Source: Celeribacter neptunius
GTDB taxonomy: Bacteria; Pseudomonadota; Alphaproteobacteria; Rhodobacterales; Rhodobacteraceae
Length of the DNA stretch: 64,000 nucleotides
NCBI RefSeq assembly: GCF_900113955.1
Contig: NZ_FORH01000009.1
Span: 1 to 64,000, forward strand
Direction of reading: 5' to 3'
Below the pieces are notes generated by a model. The model was not told where the DNA came from, searched no databases, and saw nothing but the letters and a program-made list of their open reading frames with translations. A program made the translations under genes and the position numbers. Of this stretch, positions 28,674 through 38,920 are shown piece after piece; within the stretch, counting starts at the first letter, position 1; each line of letters begins with the position of its first letter.

Positions 28674-30014
28674 TCAATCGAGCGCTTTGGTGCTCAGGCT
28701 GGACCCTTCGAGCACACGGACTTCGCGCTGCGGGAAGGGGATCGAAATTTCATGGGCTTTGAAGGCGTCCCAGAGCGCCAGATAGACATTGCCGCGCACA
28801 TTGGTCAGCCCGCCGGTCGGGTCGGTGATCCAGAAGCGCAGGATGTAATCGACCGAGCTGTCGCCAAAACCGACGATGTGACAGACCGGCGGTTTGCTGG
28901 TGAGCACGCGATCCACGGATTTTGCCGCCTCGATGGCGATCTCGCGCACCTTATGCGGGTCGTCGCCATAGGCGGTGCCGAAATAGATGTCGAGCCGGAC
29001 AAAATCATTGGTGTGCGACCAGTTCACCACCTGGCCGGTGATCAGATCCTCATTGGGGATCAGGAATTCCTTGCCGTCCCGGGTGGTGATCGAGGCGTAG
29101 CGTGCGCCCAGCGTGTTGATCCAGCCGAAGGTCTCGCCCAGCGAAATGACATCCCCGGGCTTGATCGACTTGTCCAACAGGATGATCACGCCGGAGACCA
29201 GGTTGGAGACGACTTTCTGAAGCCCGAAGCCGAGCCCGACACCGATGGCCCCCGAGAGCACGGCAAGCCCGGTGAGATCGAAGCCCACGGCCTTGAGGCC
29301 GATAAAGAAGGCGGCGCCATAGAGAGAGACCTGCACGCCCTTGATGATCAACTCGCGCATCGAGGGGGAGATATCTTCATTGCGCCGGATTCGGGTCGAC
29401 GTCTGACCGGAGATCAACCGCGCGAAGGTGAACAGAAGCCCGGTGACCACCAGCGCCTTGAGCACGGAAAGCGCCGAGAGGCGGAAGGTGCCGAAGGAGA
29501 TCGCCAGATTGTCGAGAAAGCTCGCCGCCGAGTCGAGCCCACCGAAGAAATACAGCGTCACATAGGCCCAGAGCCCCCAGCGGCTGAGACGTCTGAGCGC
29601 CCGGTTGCGGATCAGATGGACGACGAATTCGACCCCAATCCAGGCTGAAACGACCTTGGCGAGGATGCCGATCAGATAGGATCGCGACGGCCAAGTGATC
29701 TCGTGCATCACCAGGTAGGTGGCCCAAAGGAGCAGGGCCCAGACGATCAGTGCCAGACGCTTTTCCACCGCCAACAGAGCGCGAAGCTGCCATTTCGGTC
29801 GACCTTCTAGGCTGCGCATCCAGCCCCGCATATGGGTCGAGAGCGTGCGTCCGAGGACCAGGGCGATGATCAGCGCCGCCGCCGAGATCACGATCTGGTA
29901 AAGGTTCCACCGGCGCAGCAAGCCTTGCAGGAATGACAACATATCGCCGCCGGTGTCACCGAGAATACCGGTGAGCTGGTTCGAGAGCTGGTCAGAGAGC
30001 TGTGCCGGGTCCAA
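28674..30014 (-). CDS. MscS-family mechanosensitive ion channel
   Basis: Inner-membrane channel of about 446 residues. Four to five hydrophobic segments (from about 30 to 255) precede the pore helix (LTGLAVLSGAIGVGLGFGLQKVVSNLVSG), then the beta domain (DKSIKPGDVISLGETFGWINTLGARYASI) and the cytoplasmic vestibule. It opens under membrane tension to release solutes after hypo-osmotic shock. No ATG fits well; the best start is TTG at 30014, after AAGGGAAGG. It is larger than E. coli MscS (286 residues), with extra N-terminal membrane segments. Confidence 0.88.
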   Translation of the reverse strand: MDPAQLSDQLSNQLTGILGDTGGDMLSFLQGLLRRWNLYQIVISAAALIIALVLGRTLSTHMRGWMRSLEGRPKWQLRALLAVEKRLALIVWALLLWATYLVMHEITWPSRSYLIGILAKVVSAWIGVEFVVHLIRNRALRRLSRWGLWAYVTLYFFGGLDSAASFLDNLAISFGTFRLSALSVLKALVVTGLLFTFARLISGQTSTRIRRNEDISPSMRELIIKGVQVSLYGAAFFIGLKAVGFDLTGLAVLSGAIGVGLGFGLQKVVSNLVSGVIILLDKSIKPGDVISLGETFGWINTLGARYASITTRDGKEFLIPNEDLITGQVVNWSHTNDFVRLDIYFGTAYGDDPHKVREIAIEAAKSVDRVLTSKPPVCHIVGFGDSSVDYILRFWITDPTGGLTNVRGNVYLALWDAFKAHEISIPFPQREVRVLEGSSLSTKALD

Positions 30015-30141
30015 TGCGCCTTCCCTTTTTCTCGCAGCTTGGCACGGGCGGGCCGCCCCCTGCAAGCGTGGCGCTCCGCTTGCACGGATGGCGGCAGCAT
30101 CTCCCTTGCGGGACTCATCGGCAGCCTATATGTGATCGGGC

Positions 30142-30228
30142 ATGGAACGTATGTTTGAGATCGCAGACCGTGCATGGCTGCCATGGAGATTCCACGGCGC
30201 AATGCAGTCCGTCCTAGCCCGACTTTGA
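30142..30228 (+). CDS. Possible 28-residue leader peptide in front of leuC
   Basis: ATG at 30142 (or internal ATG at 30151) to TGA at 30226-30228; ends SVLARL, using the rare Leu codon CTA and then CTT. Its last codons form the left arm of the terminator-like hairpin below, the layout of an amino-acid attenuator. The ribosome site is weak and there is no leucine run, so this is speculative. Confidence 0.3.
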   Translation: MERMFEIADRAWLPWRFHGAMQSVLARL

Positions 30229-30241
30229 AGTCGGGCCTTTT
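30217..30241 (+). terminator. Terminator-like hairpin upstream of leuC
   Basis: GCCCGACTT-TG-AAGTCGGGC (30217-30225 and 30228-30236), a 9-base stem (with a realistic loop of 4-6 nt), followed by CTTTT. No rightward gene precedes it, so it is either an attenuator of leuC-leuD or ends a short unannotated transcript. The rest of the mscS-leuC gap holds nothing else I recognise. Confidence 0.55.
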
Positions 30242-30302
30242 GGCGTGGCTGCACGCCTGTTGACGTAATTCCATATTCCAAGAACATCCACGGGAGAGCG
30301 AA

Positions 30303-31712
<1,410 letters not shown>

Positions 31713-31724
31713 GGAGCCAGCAGA

Positions 31725-32330
31725 ATGGAAAAGTTCGAAAAACTGACCGGTATCGCGGCGCCCATGCCGCTGGTGAACATCGACACGGATATGATCATCC
31801 CCAAGGTGTTCCTGAAAACCATCAAGCGCTCCGGCCTTGGTGTGAATCTCTTTGACGAGATGCGTTATGACCGTCAGGGCAATGAAAACCCCGATTTCGT
31901 CCTGAACAAACCGCAGTATCGCGACACGCAGATCCTTGTCGCCGGCGACAACTTCGGCTGTGGCTCCTCGCGCGAACACGCGCCTTGGGCGATTGCGGAT
32001 TTCGGCATCAAATGCGTGATCTCCACGTCTTTCGCCGACATTTTCTACAACAACTGCTTCAAGAACGGCATTCTGCCGATCGTGATGCCGCAAGAGGTTG
32101 TGGATGTGCTGATGAAGGATGCCGAGAAAGGCTCCAACGCCCGCATGGTGGTCGATCTCGAAGCGCAGACCGTGACCACTTCGGATGGCGAGAGCTTCCC
32201 GTTCGAGGTTGACGCGTTCAAGAAACACTGCCTGCTCGAAGGTCTCGACGACATCGGCCTGACGATGAACAACGTCAAGGATATCGATGCGTTCGAGGGC
32301 AAGATGGCACAGGAGCGTCCCTGGGTCTGA
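31725..32330 (+). CDS. leuD: 3-isopropylmalate dehydratase small subunit
   Basis: Swivel-domain subunit (201 residues) that completes the LeuCD active site. Visible are the N-terminal [13 protein letters not shown] and the substrate-binding loop [22 protein letters not shown] precedes the ATG. It is followed by a good terminator, so leuC-leuD form a two-gene unit; leuB lies about 5 kb downstream in a separate unit. Confidence 0.97.
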   Translation: MEKFEKLTGIAAPMPLVNIDTDMIIPKVFLKTIKRSGLGVNLFDEMRYDRQGNENPDFVLNKPQYRDTQILVAGDNFGCGSSREHAPWAIADFGIKCVISTSFADIFYNNCFKNGILPIVMPQEVVDVLMKDAEKGSNARMVVDLEAQTVTTSDGESFPFEVDAFKKHCLLEGLDDIGLTMNNVKDIDAFEGKMAQERPWV

Positions 32331-32385
32331 CCGGGGCGTATTTGACCTGATCGCGATCCGTTCACGCGGAGCATCAAAAGATTGA

Positions 32386-32413
32386 AACGGCGGGCCCGGG
32401 CTCGCCGTTTTTA
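32386..32413 (+). terminator. Rho-independent terminator of leuC-leuD
   Basis: Stem AACGGCG / CGCCGTT (32386-32392 and 32403-32409) with an inner GCCCGGGC, followed by TTTTATTT. Confidence 0.85.
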
Positions 32414-32467
32414 TTTGGCGCAGCCGTCATATATGAAGGTCAGAGGTTCTACGCAGAGGAGGGTCTC

Positions 32468-32986
32468 ATGACCAACTGGAAAACCTGGGTGAGCATCGGT
32501 GCCTTGAGTTTTGTCTTCGGCCTCCTAGCGCTCGGCAATACCATCGTGGCCTCGCTGGCCGTGACGATCCTTCTGGGGACTGTCTTTGCCATTGCCGGGG
32601 CGGCCAAGCTTTGGGCCGGGTTCTCCGCAGAGGCATCTCAGGAGCATCGGCTGTTCTCTCTGCTCTGGGGGCTGGTGAGCCTGATGATCGGGGTGAGTTT
32701 CATCGCCAATCCGGTCGAGGGCACCGTGTCCCTGACCATTGTGGTCACCGGGTTTCTTCTCGCCTCCGGGGTGATCCGGCTCATGATGGCGTGGCGGATG
32801 CGCGAGACCGGCTATTTCTGGATGTTGCTTTTTTCGGGGGCTGCAACGGTTCTTCTTGGCAGCTATATCGTCGCCTATTTCGCTGCGATCTCGCTCTCGC
32901 TCCTGGGGCTTCTCCTTGGCATCGATCTCTTGGTCGATGGCATGGGGCTCATCGGGTTTGGCCTGTTCCTGCGCAATCGTCGATAA
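32468..32986 (+). CDS. HdeD-family membrane protein (DUF308)
   Basis: Inner-membrane protein of 172 residues with six hydrophobic segments in three hairpins, the repeat structure of the HdeD/DUF308 family. Patterns include SIGALSFVFGLLALGNT and LWGLVSLMIGVSFIANP. HdeD is linked to acid resistance at high density in E. coli; the molecular role is unknown. GAGGAGGG precedes the ATG. It is convergent with the EF-hand gene. Confidence 0.85.
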   Translation: MTNWKTWVSIGALSFVFGLLALGNTIVASLAVTILLGTVFAIAGAAKLWAGFSAEASQEHRLFSLLWGLVSLMIGVSFIANPVEGTVSLTIVVTGFLLASGVIRLMMAWRMRETGYFWMLLFSGAATVLLGSYIVAYFAAISLSLLGLLLGIDLLVDGMGLIGFGLFLRNRR

Positions 32987-33043
32987 GCTGTTCGACAAGT
33001 TTTGGGAGAAATGGCGGCCCTTTCGAGCCGCCATGCCTTGGGA

Positions 33044-33283
33044 TTATTCCATGGTCGGGAGCAGACCGTCGGTCTGGGCCGCGGCCAGTTCCTCGATGGA
33101 GATCTCGCCGCTCTCATCCGTGTCGATCGCGGCAAAGGTCTCTTCGCTCATGTCCGGATAGGCGACGAGCATCTCCGCCATCGAATAGGTGCCGTTCTCG
33201 TCGCTGTCGACGAGTTCCGTTTGCGCAAAAGCCGGTGCGGCAGCGAGGGTCAGAGCGCCGAGGGTGAATGCAATCTTTTTCAT
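33044..33283 (-). CDS. Small secreted EF-hand protein
   Basis: Seventy-nine residues. A signal peptide ends at AFAQ (about 21). Two canonical EF-hand loops follow: residues 26-37 (D-x-D-x-N-x-T-x-S-x-x-E) and 54-65 (D-x-D-x-S-x-E-x-S-x-x-E), each with acidic or oxygen ligands at positions 1, 3, 5, 9 and 12. It is likely a periplasmic calcium-binding protein; partner and purpose are unknown. It contains only this one EF-hand pair. Confidence 0.82.
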   Translation of the reverse strand: MKKIAFTLGALTLAAAPAFAQTELVDSDENGTYSMAEMLVAYPDMSEETFAAIDTDESGEISIEELAAAQTDGLLPTME

Positions 33284-33591
33284 GTTCAGTATCCTTTCTT
33301 GGGTTGTTGCCCGCGGGTCTTCCGGCGGGCAAATCGAAACGGGTTTGAACCGCTGCCCTGAGAGATACGTGTGGCTGAGAAAGGCTCAAGTGTTGGAAAT
33401 CATTGGGAAGACTTTGCGCGTCCTATCGCCTTCCACATGCGGAAACCCGCGCGTTTTTCGGCGGGTTTCGGCAATTCGGCGGAAAGCCCCGGTGGTTTTC
33501 GGCAACAGCTTGCCAGATCGGCCAAGTGGTCTGCGCCGGGGTCTTGAAATCAAAAAGGGGGCCGAAGCCCCCCGTCGTTTGGGTTTTGCCG
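33284..33591. other. 308-base gap between the EF-hand and atoA-like genes
   Basis: It holds the leftward promoter region of the EF-hand gene and the atoA terminator (33552-33573). I see no coding region or RNA gene. Confidence 0.5.
33552..33573 (-). terminator. Rho-independent terminator of the CoA-transferase operon
   Basis: Read leftward: GGGGGC-TTCG-GCCCCC followed by five T. A UUCG-capped stem 19 bases past the atoA stop. Confidence 0.9.
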
Positions 33592-34254
33592 TTACGGACA
33601 GGCGTTCAATTGCATTTCCGGCACCTCCCCCGAGGTGATGAGGGTCGCGGCAGTCATTTCCCTGATCACCTCGACCGGGACATTCGGAGCACGCTCGAGC
33701 AGATGCAGCCCGTCCTCTTCGGGTTTCATCACCGCCAATTCGGTGACGATCAGGTCGACCTGGCGCTGCGAGGTCAGCGGCAATGTGCATTCCGGCACGA
33801 TTTTCGACTCGCCCTTGGCGGTGTGCTGCATGGCGACGATGACCTTTTTCGCGCCGGTGACCAGATCCATCGCGCCCCCCATGCCGGGGGTGTAATGACC
33901 GGGGATCGCCCAATTCGCCAGATGGCCTTTTTCATCCACCTGCAACGCACCAAGCACGGTCAGATCGAGATGGCCACCGCGAATGAGGCCGAAGGAAAAG
34001 GCACTGTCGAGCGTCGAGGCACCGGGAACGAAGGAGACGAAGCGTCCACCGGCATCGGTAAGATGCCGGTCGGTCATGCCTTCGGGCGGGCGATGGCCCA
34101 TGCCGACGGCGCCGTTTTCGGCCTGGAAGAACACGCCAAGGGATTCATCGAGATAATCGGAGACCAGGGTCGGGATGCCGATGCCGAGATTGACCAGGCT
34201 GCGCGGTGCGATTTCCTGAGCGACGCGGCGGGCAATGAGTTCTTTCGGGTTCAT
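33592..34254 (-). CDS. atoA: 3-oxoacid CoA-transferase subunit B (AtoA-like)
   Basis: Beta subunit (220 residues) of a heteromeric family I CoA-transferase. The catalytic glutamate is in QAENGAVGMG, matching the conserved ENG motif. LVNLGIGIPTLV and TDAGGRFVSFVPGAS are also typical. With AtoD it would move CoA between short-chain acids and acetoacetate, allowing acetoacetate or butyrate use. ATG at 34254 has AAGGAGG at good spacing; the ATG at 34260 is too close. It lies 12 bases after the alpha subunit. SucCoA:3-ketoacid transferase is the other possible name. Confidence 0.9.
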   Translation of the reverse strand: MNPKELIARRVAQEIAPRSLVNLGIGIPTLVSDYLDESLGVFFQAENGAVGMGHRPPEGMTDRHLTDAGGRFVSFVPGASTLDSAFSFGLIRGGHLDLTVLGALQVDEKGHLANWAIPGHYTPGMGGAMDLVTGAKKVIVAMQHTAKGESKIVPECTLPLTSQRQVDLIVTELAVMKPEEDGLHLLERAPNVPVEVIREMTAATLITSGEVPEMQLNACP

Positions 34255-34266
34255 GATCATGCCTCC

Positions 34267-34920
34267 TTATGCCGATGCTCTGATGACGTGATCGACAAGC
34301 ACGCCGGGGGTTTTGACCAGATCCGGTGGGATCATGCCGACGGGCACGATCTCTTCGGGTTCGCAAATCACCGTCTCGGCGGCGAGCGCCATGATCGGAT
34401 TGAAATTCGTCGCGGTCAGCATATAGGCGAGGTTGCCGACATAGTCACAGCTGCGCGCCGCGATCAGCGCGAAATCCGCCTTCAAGGGTTTCTCCAGCAG
34501 AAAATCCTTGCCATCGAGGGTGACGATCTCCTTGCCTTCGGCCACTTTCGTGCCGACGCCCGTGGGGGTGAGAATGCCACCAAGCCCGACGCCGGCGGCG
34601 CGGATGCGTTCGACCAGCGTGCCCTGTGGCACCAGCTCGACTTCCAGCTCACCGGAGGCGAATTGTGCCTGCACGATGGTGTTGAGCCCCATATGGCTGC
34701 AGATCAGTTTCTTGACGCAATGCGCGGCAAACAGCGGGCCGGGGCCGGTGGCATCGCGGGCCGTGTCATTGGAGATCAGCGTCAACTCCCTTTTGCCGGC
34801 GCCAGCCAGCGCATGGACGATCCCGTCGGGGACGCCGACTCCCATGAAGCCCGAGAGCATGACCGTCGCCCCGTCCGGGATGAGATCCACGGCTTCCTCT
34901 ACAGATATGGCCAGATGCAT
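34267..34920 (-). CDS. atoD: 3-oxoacid CoA-transferase subunit A (AtoD-like)
   Basis: Alpha subunit (217 residues) of the same CoA-transferase. The CoA-binding pattern VMLSGFMGVGVPDG, SNDTARDATGPGP, SHMGLN, and EVELVPQGTLVERIRAAGVGLGGILTPTGVGT match AtoD closely. GGAGGAG precedes the ATG. No thiolase or hydroxybutyrate genes are adjacent and the substrate range is open. It is the first gene of a two-gene operon. Confidence 0.9.
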   Translation of the reverse strand: MHLAISVEEAVDLIPDGATVMLSGFMGVGVPDGIVHALAGAGKRELTLISNDTARDATGPGPLFAAHCVKKLICSHMGLNTIVQAQFASGELEVELVPQGTLVERIRAAGVGLGGILTPTGVGTKVAEGKEIVTLDGKDFLLEKPLKADFALIAARSCDYVGNLAYMLTATNFNPIMALAAETVICEPEEIVPVGMIPPDLVKTPGVLVDHVIRASA

Positions 34921-35293
34921 ATTGTCTCCTCCAGTGGTTTTCCTCGCGCGGAGGATATCATGCCTAAAAAGGCAGCGATTCCATGCTCTGGGTCAAACAT
35001 GTGCGAAAATAGGTGAAAGCAGGATAAAGGAGAGAAGGGACCCGGCGCGCCGCTAGATCTGGTGTGGGCTGTTCTGCCGACCACAAGGATGGCGGACAAT
35101 GATGCAAAATCGCACCGCTTTGTCCACGAAACCGCCCAATTTCAATCGTTAACCTTAACCATTCCTTGCTGCGCAAGTCGAAAAGGGGCAAAAGTTGGGC
35201 AAGATTGAGGCAGCCTGCCATATTTGGCGGAATCAAAATGGGAAAAGAGCGCGGCTTCGTATCGCACTCGACCAGTTTGAAGGGAAGTGGACC
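34921..35293. other. 373-base gap upstream of two divergent units
   Basis: It separates leftward atoDA from a rightward membrane-protein gene and must hold both promoters. A tandem TTAACCTTAACC (35149-35160) resembles CtrA half-sites, but the spacing is wrong for a full site. I see no RNA gene. Confidence 0.4.
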
Positions 35294-36130
35294 GTGATTC
35301 AGCGGATTCTTGGAGCGCTTGTGCGTGCGGCTTTCGTGATTTTGCTGGTCACGATGCCCTCTGTGCTATTGCCCTCCGTGCCCAGCGACACGGCTCAGGT
35401 TGTTGCTCTGGTTGCCCTGTTCGGTGCGGCGCTCACCTTTTTCGAATATGTGTCCGCTTATCCCGGGTTGATCGAGTTCCGCGATGCGCCGCCGTTCAAC
35501 CGGCTGCGTTTCGGCTCTTTGTTCATCACCGTGCTGTTGCTGACGATGATCCTGCGCGGGACCACCACGCCGGGGCCGATTTCCGAATTCGTCACCGCGA
35601 TCGGAGCGCTCATTGGCTATGTGCTCGATTTTCCCTATTCGCCGGTGCGGCTGATGCTGCTGGCTCTGCCCGAGGGCAGTTCGCTCACCGATATCGAAAT
35701 GATGCGCGAGGCCGCGGGTATGAGCTATCTGATTTCGCTCATGGCCCTGTCGATCTTTCTGATCGTGCTGCGTCTCGGACATTGGCCGTCGCGCTCCGGC
35801 TCTTTCAATGTCTGGATCAACCTGCCGACGTTCGATCCGACTGTCGGCGGCGATGTGGTGGCGCGTCTGCGCCGCGATGCGCGGGTCAATGTGGTGATCG
35901 GATTTTTGCTGCCTTTCGTGATCCCGGCCGTGATAGACTCGGCCTCGGACCTGTTCGGAGGTCTGAGCGTTTTCAATGATCAATCGATGATCTGGGTCGT
36001 TGCGGCATGGGCCTTCCTGCCATCTTCTCTGTTCATGCGGGGCATCGCCATGGGGCGTGTGGCCTCGATGATCATGGAGAAACGGCGTCAGGCCTACGCC
36101 CGTGCCGATCTCGAACAGATGCCGGCCTGA
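35294..36130 (+). CDS. Membrane protein of unknown function
   Basis: About 278 residues with six or seven hydrophobic segments (roughly 5-25, 32-50, 72-90, 99-117, 146-166, 210-230, 245-262). No catalytic or transport motif is recognised. A hydrophilic loop around 165-200 and the Arg-rich RLRRDARVNV before the sixth segment probably face the cytoplasm. The GTG start is preceded by GGGAAG. The frame is open 33 codons further upstream, but those residues are charged and lack a ribosome site. The next gene begins inside or just after its stop, so they form an operon. Confidence 0.7.
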   Translation: MIQRILGALVRAAFVILLVTMPSVLLPSVPSDTAQVVALVALFGAALTFFEYVSAYPGLIEFRDAPPFNRLRFGSLFITVLLLTMILRGTTTPGPISEFVTAIGALIGYVLDFPYSPVRLMLLALPEGSSLTDIEMMREAAGMSYLISLMALSIFLIVLRLGHWPSRSGSFNVWINLPTFDPTVGGDVVARLRRDARVNVVIGFLLPFVIPAVIDSASDLFGGLSVFNDQSMIWVVAAWAFLPSSLFMRGIAMGRVASMIMEKRRQAYARADLEQMPA

Positions 36131-37173
36131 TCCGGACCCTTCTAGCACTTGTTCTTTTGTGGCTCTCTCATGCGTCTTGCGCGCAGGATGTGCTGCGCGT
36201 GGCGACCTGGCATGTCGAGCTGAGCCGCAAGGGGCCGGGGCTGCTGCTACAGGATATTCTCGAGGGCGACCCGCAGGTCGCGGCGGCGCAGGCGCATCTT
36301 CGGGAGCTGTCACCGGATGTGATCCTGCTCACCGGCTTCGACACCGATCCCGACGCGGTGGTGCTTCGGGCTTTCGCCGAAGGGCTCGATTATCCCTATC
36401 TCCTGACCCGGCTCGGCAATTCCGGGCGCCCGACGGGGCGTGATTTGGACAAGGATGGGCATCTGGGCGAGCCGGAAGATGCGCAATCCTACGGGGAGTT
36501 TACGGGGCAGGGGGGCGTGGCATTGCTGTCGCGACTGCCGGTTGACATGGCGGGGTTTCGCGATTTCTCCGAGATGCTCTGGCACGATCTGCCCGGGGCG
36601 CAATTGCCGGAGGGGTATTTCGATGAGGGAGATCTCGATGTGTTGCGGCTTTCTTCGCATGTGCATTGGGATGTGCCGCTGGTCTGGGGCGAGGCCCGGC
36701 TGCATCTGTTCGCCTATGCCGCCACCTCGCCGGTGTTCGATGGCGAGGAGGATCGCAACGGGCGGCGCAATGGTGACGAGACGCGGTTCTGGTCGCTCTA
36801 TCTCGACGGGAACCTGTCGGTGTCGGCGCCCGAAGGTCCGTTTGTCCTTCTGGGCGACAGCAATCTCGACCCGATGGATGGTGACGGGCGGCGCGACCAG
36901 ATGCAGGCATTGCTCACTGACCCGCGCTTGCAGGACCCGCGTCCCGTCGCCGATCATGGGGCAGAGATGGCCAATCCCGGCCAGCGTGGCGATCCGGCTT
37001 TGGACACGGCGGATTGGGGCGATCCGGTGCCGGGGAATCTGCGGGTCGATTATGTCCTACCCTCTGCCGATTTGACGGTTTTGGCCTCGGGTATCGCCTG
37101 GCACACGGGAAAATCGGAAAAAAACGACTTTCGGCACGGGCTCGTCTGGGTTGATATCGCTCCCATTCCTTGA
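36127..37173 (+). CDS. Endonuclease/exonuclease/phosphatase-family secreted protein
   Basis: About 348 residues with an N-terminal signal sequence (LLALVLLWLSHASCAQ). The mature part has EEP-fold signs: RVATWHVELS at the start, LSPDVILLTGFDTD, GGVALLSRLPV, FVLLGDSNLDPMDGDG (the GDFN-like metal site) and a late RVDYVLPS. The expected final His may be that in NDFRHGLVWVD. It is likely a periplasmic or extracellular phosphodiesterase of unknown substrate. No ATG, GTG or TTG lies between 36007 and 36157 in frame; the signal peptide suggests a start near the CTG at 36127, overlapping the previous stop. TTG 36157 and ATG 36007 are alternatives. Confidence 0.7.
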   Translation: MIRTLLALVLLWLSHASCAQDVLRVATWHVELSRKGPGLLLQDILEGDPQVAAAQAHLRELSPDVILLTGFDTDPDAVVLRAFAEGLDYPYLLTRLGNSGRPTGRDLDKDGHLGEPEDAQSYGEFTGQGGVALLSRLPVDMAGFRDFSEMLWHDLPGAQLPEGYFDEGDLDVLRLSSHVHWDVPLVWGEARLHLFAYAATSPVFDGEEDRNGRRNGDETRFWSLYLDGNLSVSAPEGPFVLLGDSNLDPMDGDGRRDQMQALLTDPRLQDPRPVADHGAEMANPGQRGDPALDTADWGDPVPGNLRVDYVLPSADLTVLASGIAWHTGKSEKNDFRHGLVWVDIAPIP

Positions 37174-37235
37174 CGAAGGGGCATGCAGCCGTTACGCCGA
37201 GCCGACCTTAAGAAAACCAAGGACTGGACGCGACC

Positions 37236-38339
37236 ATGAGCACGCCTTCTCTTCTCATTCTCCCCGGTGACGGCATTGGCCCCGAAGTGATGGCCGAAGT
37301 GGTCAAGATCATCGACTGGTACGGCGAAAAGCGCGACCTGAAATTCGATGTGACCATGGATCTCGTGGGCGGTGCCGCCTACGACAAGCACGGTGTGCCG
37401 CTCGCCGATGAAACCATGGCGAAAGCCCAGGAGGTGGACGCGGTGCTTCTGGGCGCCGTGGGCGGTCCGAAATACGACGTGCTCGATTTCTCCGTGAAAC
37501 CGGAACGCGGTCTGCTGCGCCTGCGCAAGGAAATGGACCTCTTCGCCAACCTGCGCCCGGCACAGTGTTTCGACGCGCTGGCCGATTTCTCGTCCCTGAA
37601 AAAAGACGTGGTCGCCGGTCTCGACATCATGATCGTGCGCGAGCTGACCTCGGGCATCTATTTCGGTGAGCCGCGTGGCATCATCACCGAGGGCAACGAG
37701 CGTGTCGGCATCAACACCCAGCGCTACACCGAGAGCGAGATCCGTCGCGTTGCCATCGCCGCCTTTGAGCTGGCGATGAAACGGGGCAAGAAACTCTGCT
37801 CGATGGAAAAGGCCAATGTGATGGAGAGCGGCATTCTCTGGCGCGAAGTCGTCGAAGAGGTGGCCAAGGATTACCCGGAAGTTGCCGTGTCGCATATGTA
37901 TGCCGACAATGGCGCGATGCAGCTGGTGCGGGCGCCGAAACAGTTCGATGTGATCGTCACCGACAACCTGTTTGGCGATATCCTTTCCGACTGTGCCGCC
38001 ATGCTCACCGGCTCCTTGGGCATGCTGCCCTCCGCCTCTCTCGGCGCGCCGATGGAAAACGGTCGCCCGAAAGCGATGTACGAGCCGGTGCACGGCTCCG
38101 CGCCCGACATTGCCGGTCAGGGCAAGGCCAACCCGATCGCCTGTATCCTCAGCTTCGCCATGGCGCTGCGCTATTCCTTCGATCAGGGCGACGAGGCGAC
38201 CCGTCTCGAGACCGCGATCGAAAAAGTGCTCGCCGATGGTGTGCGCACCGGCGATCTGCTGGCCGATGAAGGCGTCACCCCGGTGTCGACCTCCGGCATG
38301 GGCGACGCGATTATCGCGGCGCTGGACGCCTCGCTCTAA
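37236..38339 (+). CDS. leuB: 3-isopropylmalate dehydrogenase
   Basis: NAD-dependent oxidative decarboxylase giving 4-methyl-2-oxopentanoate in leucine synthesis; 367 residues. Visible are [12 protein letters not shown], the substrate-binding arginines around [21 protein letters not shown], the Tyr in TQRYTESEI, Lys in [10 protein letters not shown], the metal aspartates in [11 protein letters not shown] and the NAD site [18 protein letters not shown]. It is separated from leuCD by six unrelated genes, two of them convergent or opposite, so it needs its own promoter. Confidence 0.97.
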   Translation: MSTPSLLILPGDGIGPEVMAEVVKIIDWYGEKRDLKFDVTMDLVGGAAYDKHGVPLADETMAKAQEVDAVLLGAVGGPKYDVLDFSVKPERGLLRLRKEMDLFANLRPAQCFDALADFSSLKKDVVAGLDIMIVRELTSGIYFGEPRGIITEGNERVGINTQRYTESEIRRVAIAAFELAMKRGKKLCSMEKANVMESGILWREVVEEVAKDYPEVAVSHMYADNGAMQLVRAPKQFDVIVTDNLFGDILSDCAAMLTGSLGMLPSASLGAPMENGRPKAMYEPVHGSAPDIAGQGKANPIACILSFAMALRYSFDQGDEATRLETAIEKVLADGVRTGDLLADEGVTPVSTSGMGDAIIAALDASL

Positions 38340-38361
38340 GACTGGACCAATCCAATCTGTG

Positions 38362-38386
38362 AAAGGGCGCCTTCGGGCGCCCTTTT
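38362..38386. terminator. Bidirectional terminator between leuB and putR
   Basis: GGGCGCC-TTCG-GGCGCCC (38365-38371 and 38376-38382), flanked by AAA on the left and TTTT on the right. It can serve leuB (rightward) and the leftward Lrp-type regulator. Confidence 0.85.
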
Positions 38387-38393
38387 CATGTCT

Positions 38394-38867
38394 TTAGAGA
38401 TCGGGCAACGGCGGGTTGGTCTGTTCGACCACGGCTTCCATGACCACGAAGGTCGAGGTGGCCTGTACATGCGGCAGGCTCGAGATCTTCCGTCCCATCA
38501 CCTCGCGATAGTCTTCCATCGAGGCGGTGCGCACTTTCAGCAGGTAATCGAAATTGCCGGCGATCATGTGGCATTCCGACACTTCGGGCACGGCTTTCAC
38601 CGCGTCGTTGAACTCTCTGAGTGCCGTGTCGCGGGTGTCGGTCAGCTTGACCTCGACAAAGGAAACATGGCTCAGCCCAAGCTGTTGCGTCGACAGGATC
38701 GCCCGGTAACCGGTGATGATCCCGGCGGCCTCCAACGCCTTAACGCGCAGGGTCACCGGGTTTTTTGACAAGCCGACCTTACGGCTCAGTTCGGTGATCG
38801 ACATACGGGCATCGGTGGCGAGACAGTCGAGAATCTTGCGGTCATAGGAATCGATGTCCTTTAGCAT
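38394..38867 (-). CDS. putR: Lrp/AsnC-family regulator, probable PutR
   Basis: Transcription factor of 157 residues. An N-terminal winged helix-turn-helix (DYDRKILD-like start; MSITELSRKVGLSKNPVTLRVKALEAAGII, about 22-52) is followed by a RAM/ACT-like ligand domain (about 70-140). It is divergent from putA across 120 bases; in alphaproteobacteria such Lrp-type PutR proteins activate putA in response to proline. The open frame continues over 1,100 codons upstream only as antisense of putA. Confidence 0.85.
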   Translation of the reverse strand: MLKDIDSYDRKILDCLATDARMSITELSRKVGLSKNPVTLRVKALEAAGIITGYRAILSTQQLGLSHVSFVEVKLTDTRDTALREFNDAVKAVPEVSECHMIAGNFDYLLKVRTASMEDYREVMGRKISSLPHVQATSTFVVMEAVVEQTNPPLPDL

Positions 38868-38895
38868 TGGACCAAAAATTTCCTTAATAATGGTG

Positions 38896-38920
38896 ATTAT
38901 GTCATGCCATATCACATAAT
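38896..38920. promoter_or_regulatory. Candidate PutR operator
   Basis: Perfect 7-base arms ATTATGT and ACATAAT around 11 nt, centred at 38908 in the putR-putA gap. AT-rich palindromes of this length fit Lrp-family binding. A second, shorter repeat TAGGG/CCCTA lies at 38954-38971, nearer putA. Confidence 0.45.

Noticed and set aside
35149-35160. Tandem TTAACC as a CtrA site
   Set aside because: The two TTAA elements are only 2 bases apart, not the usual 7, so a functional CtrA site is not supported.
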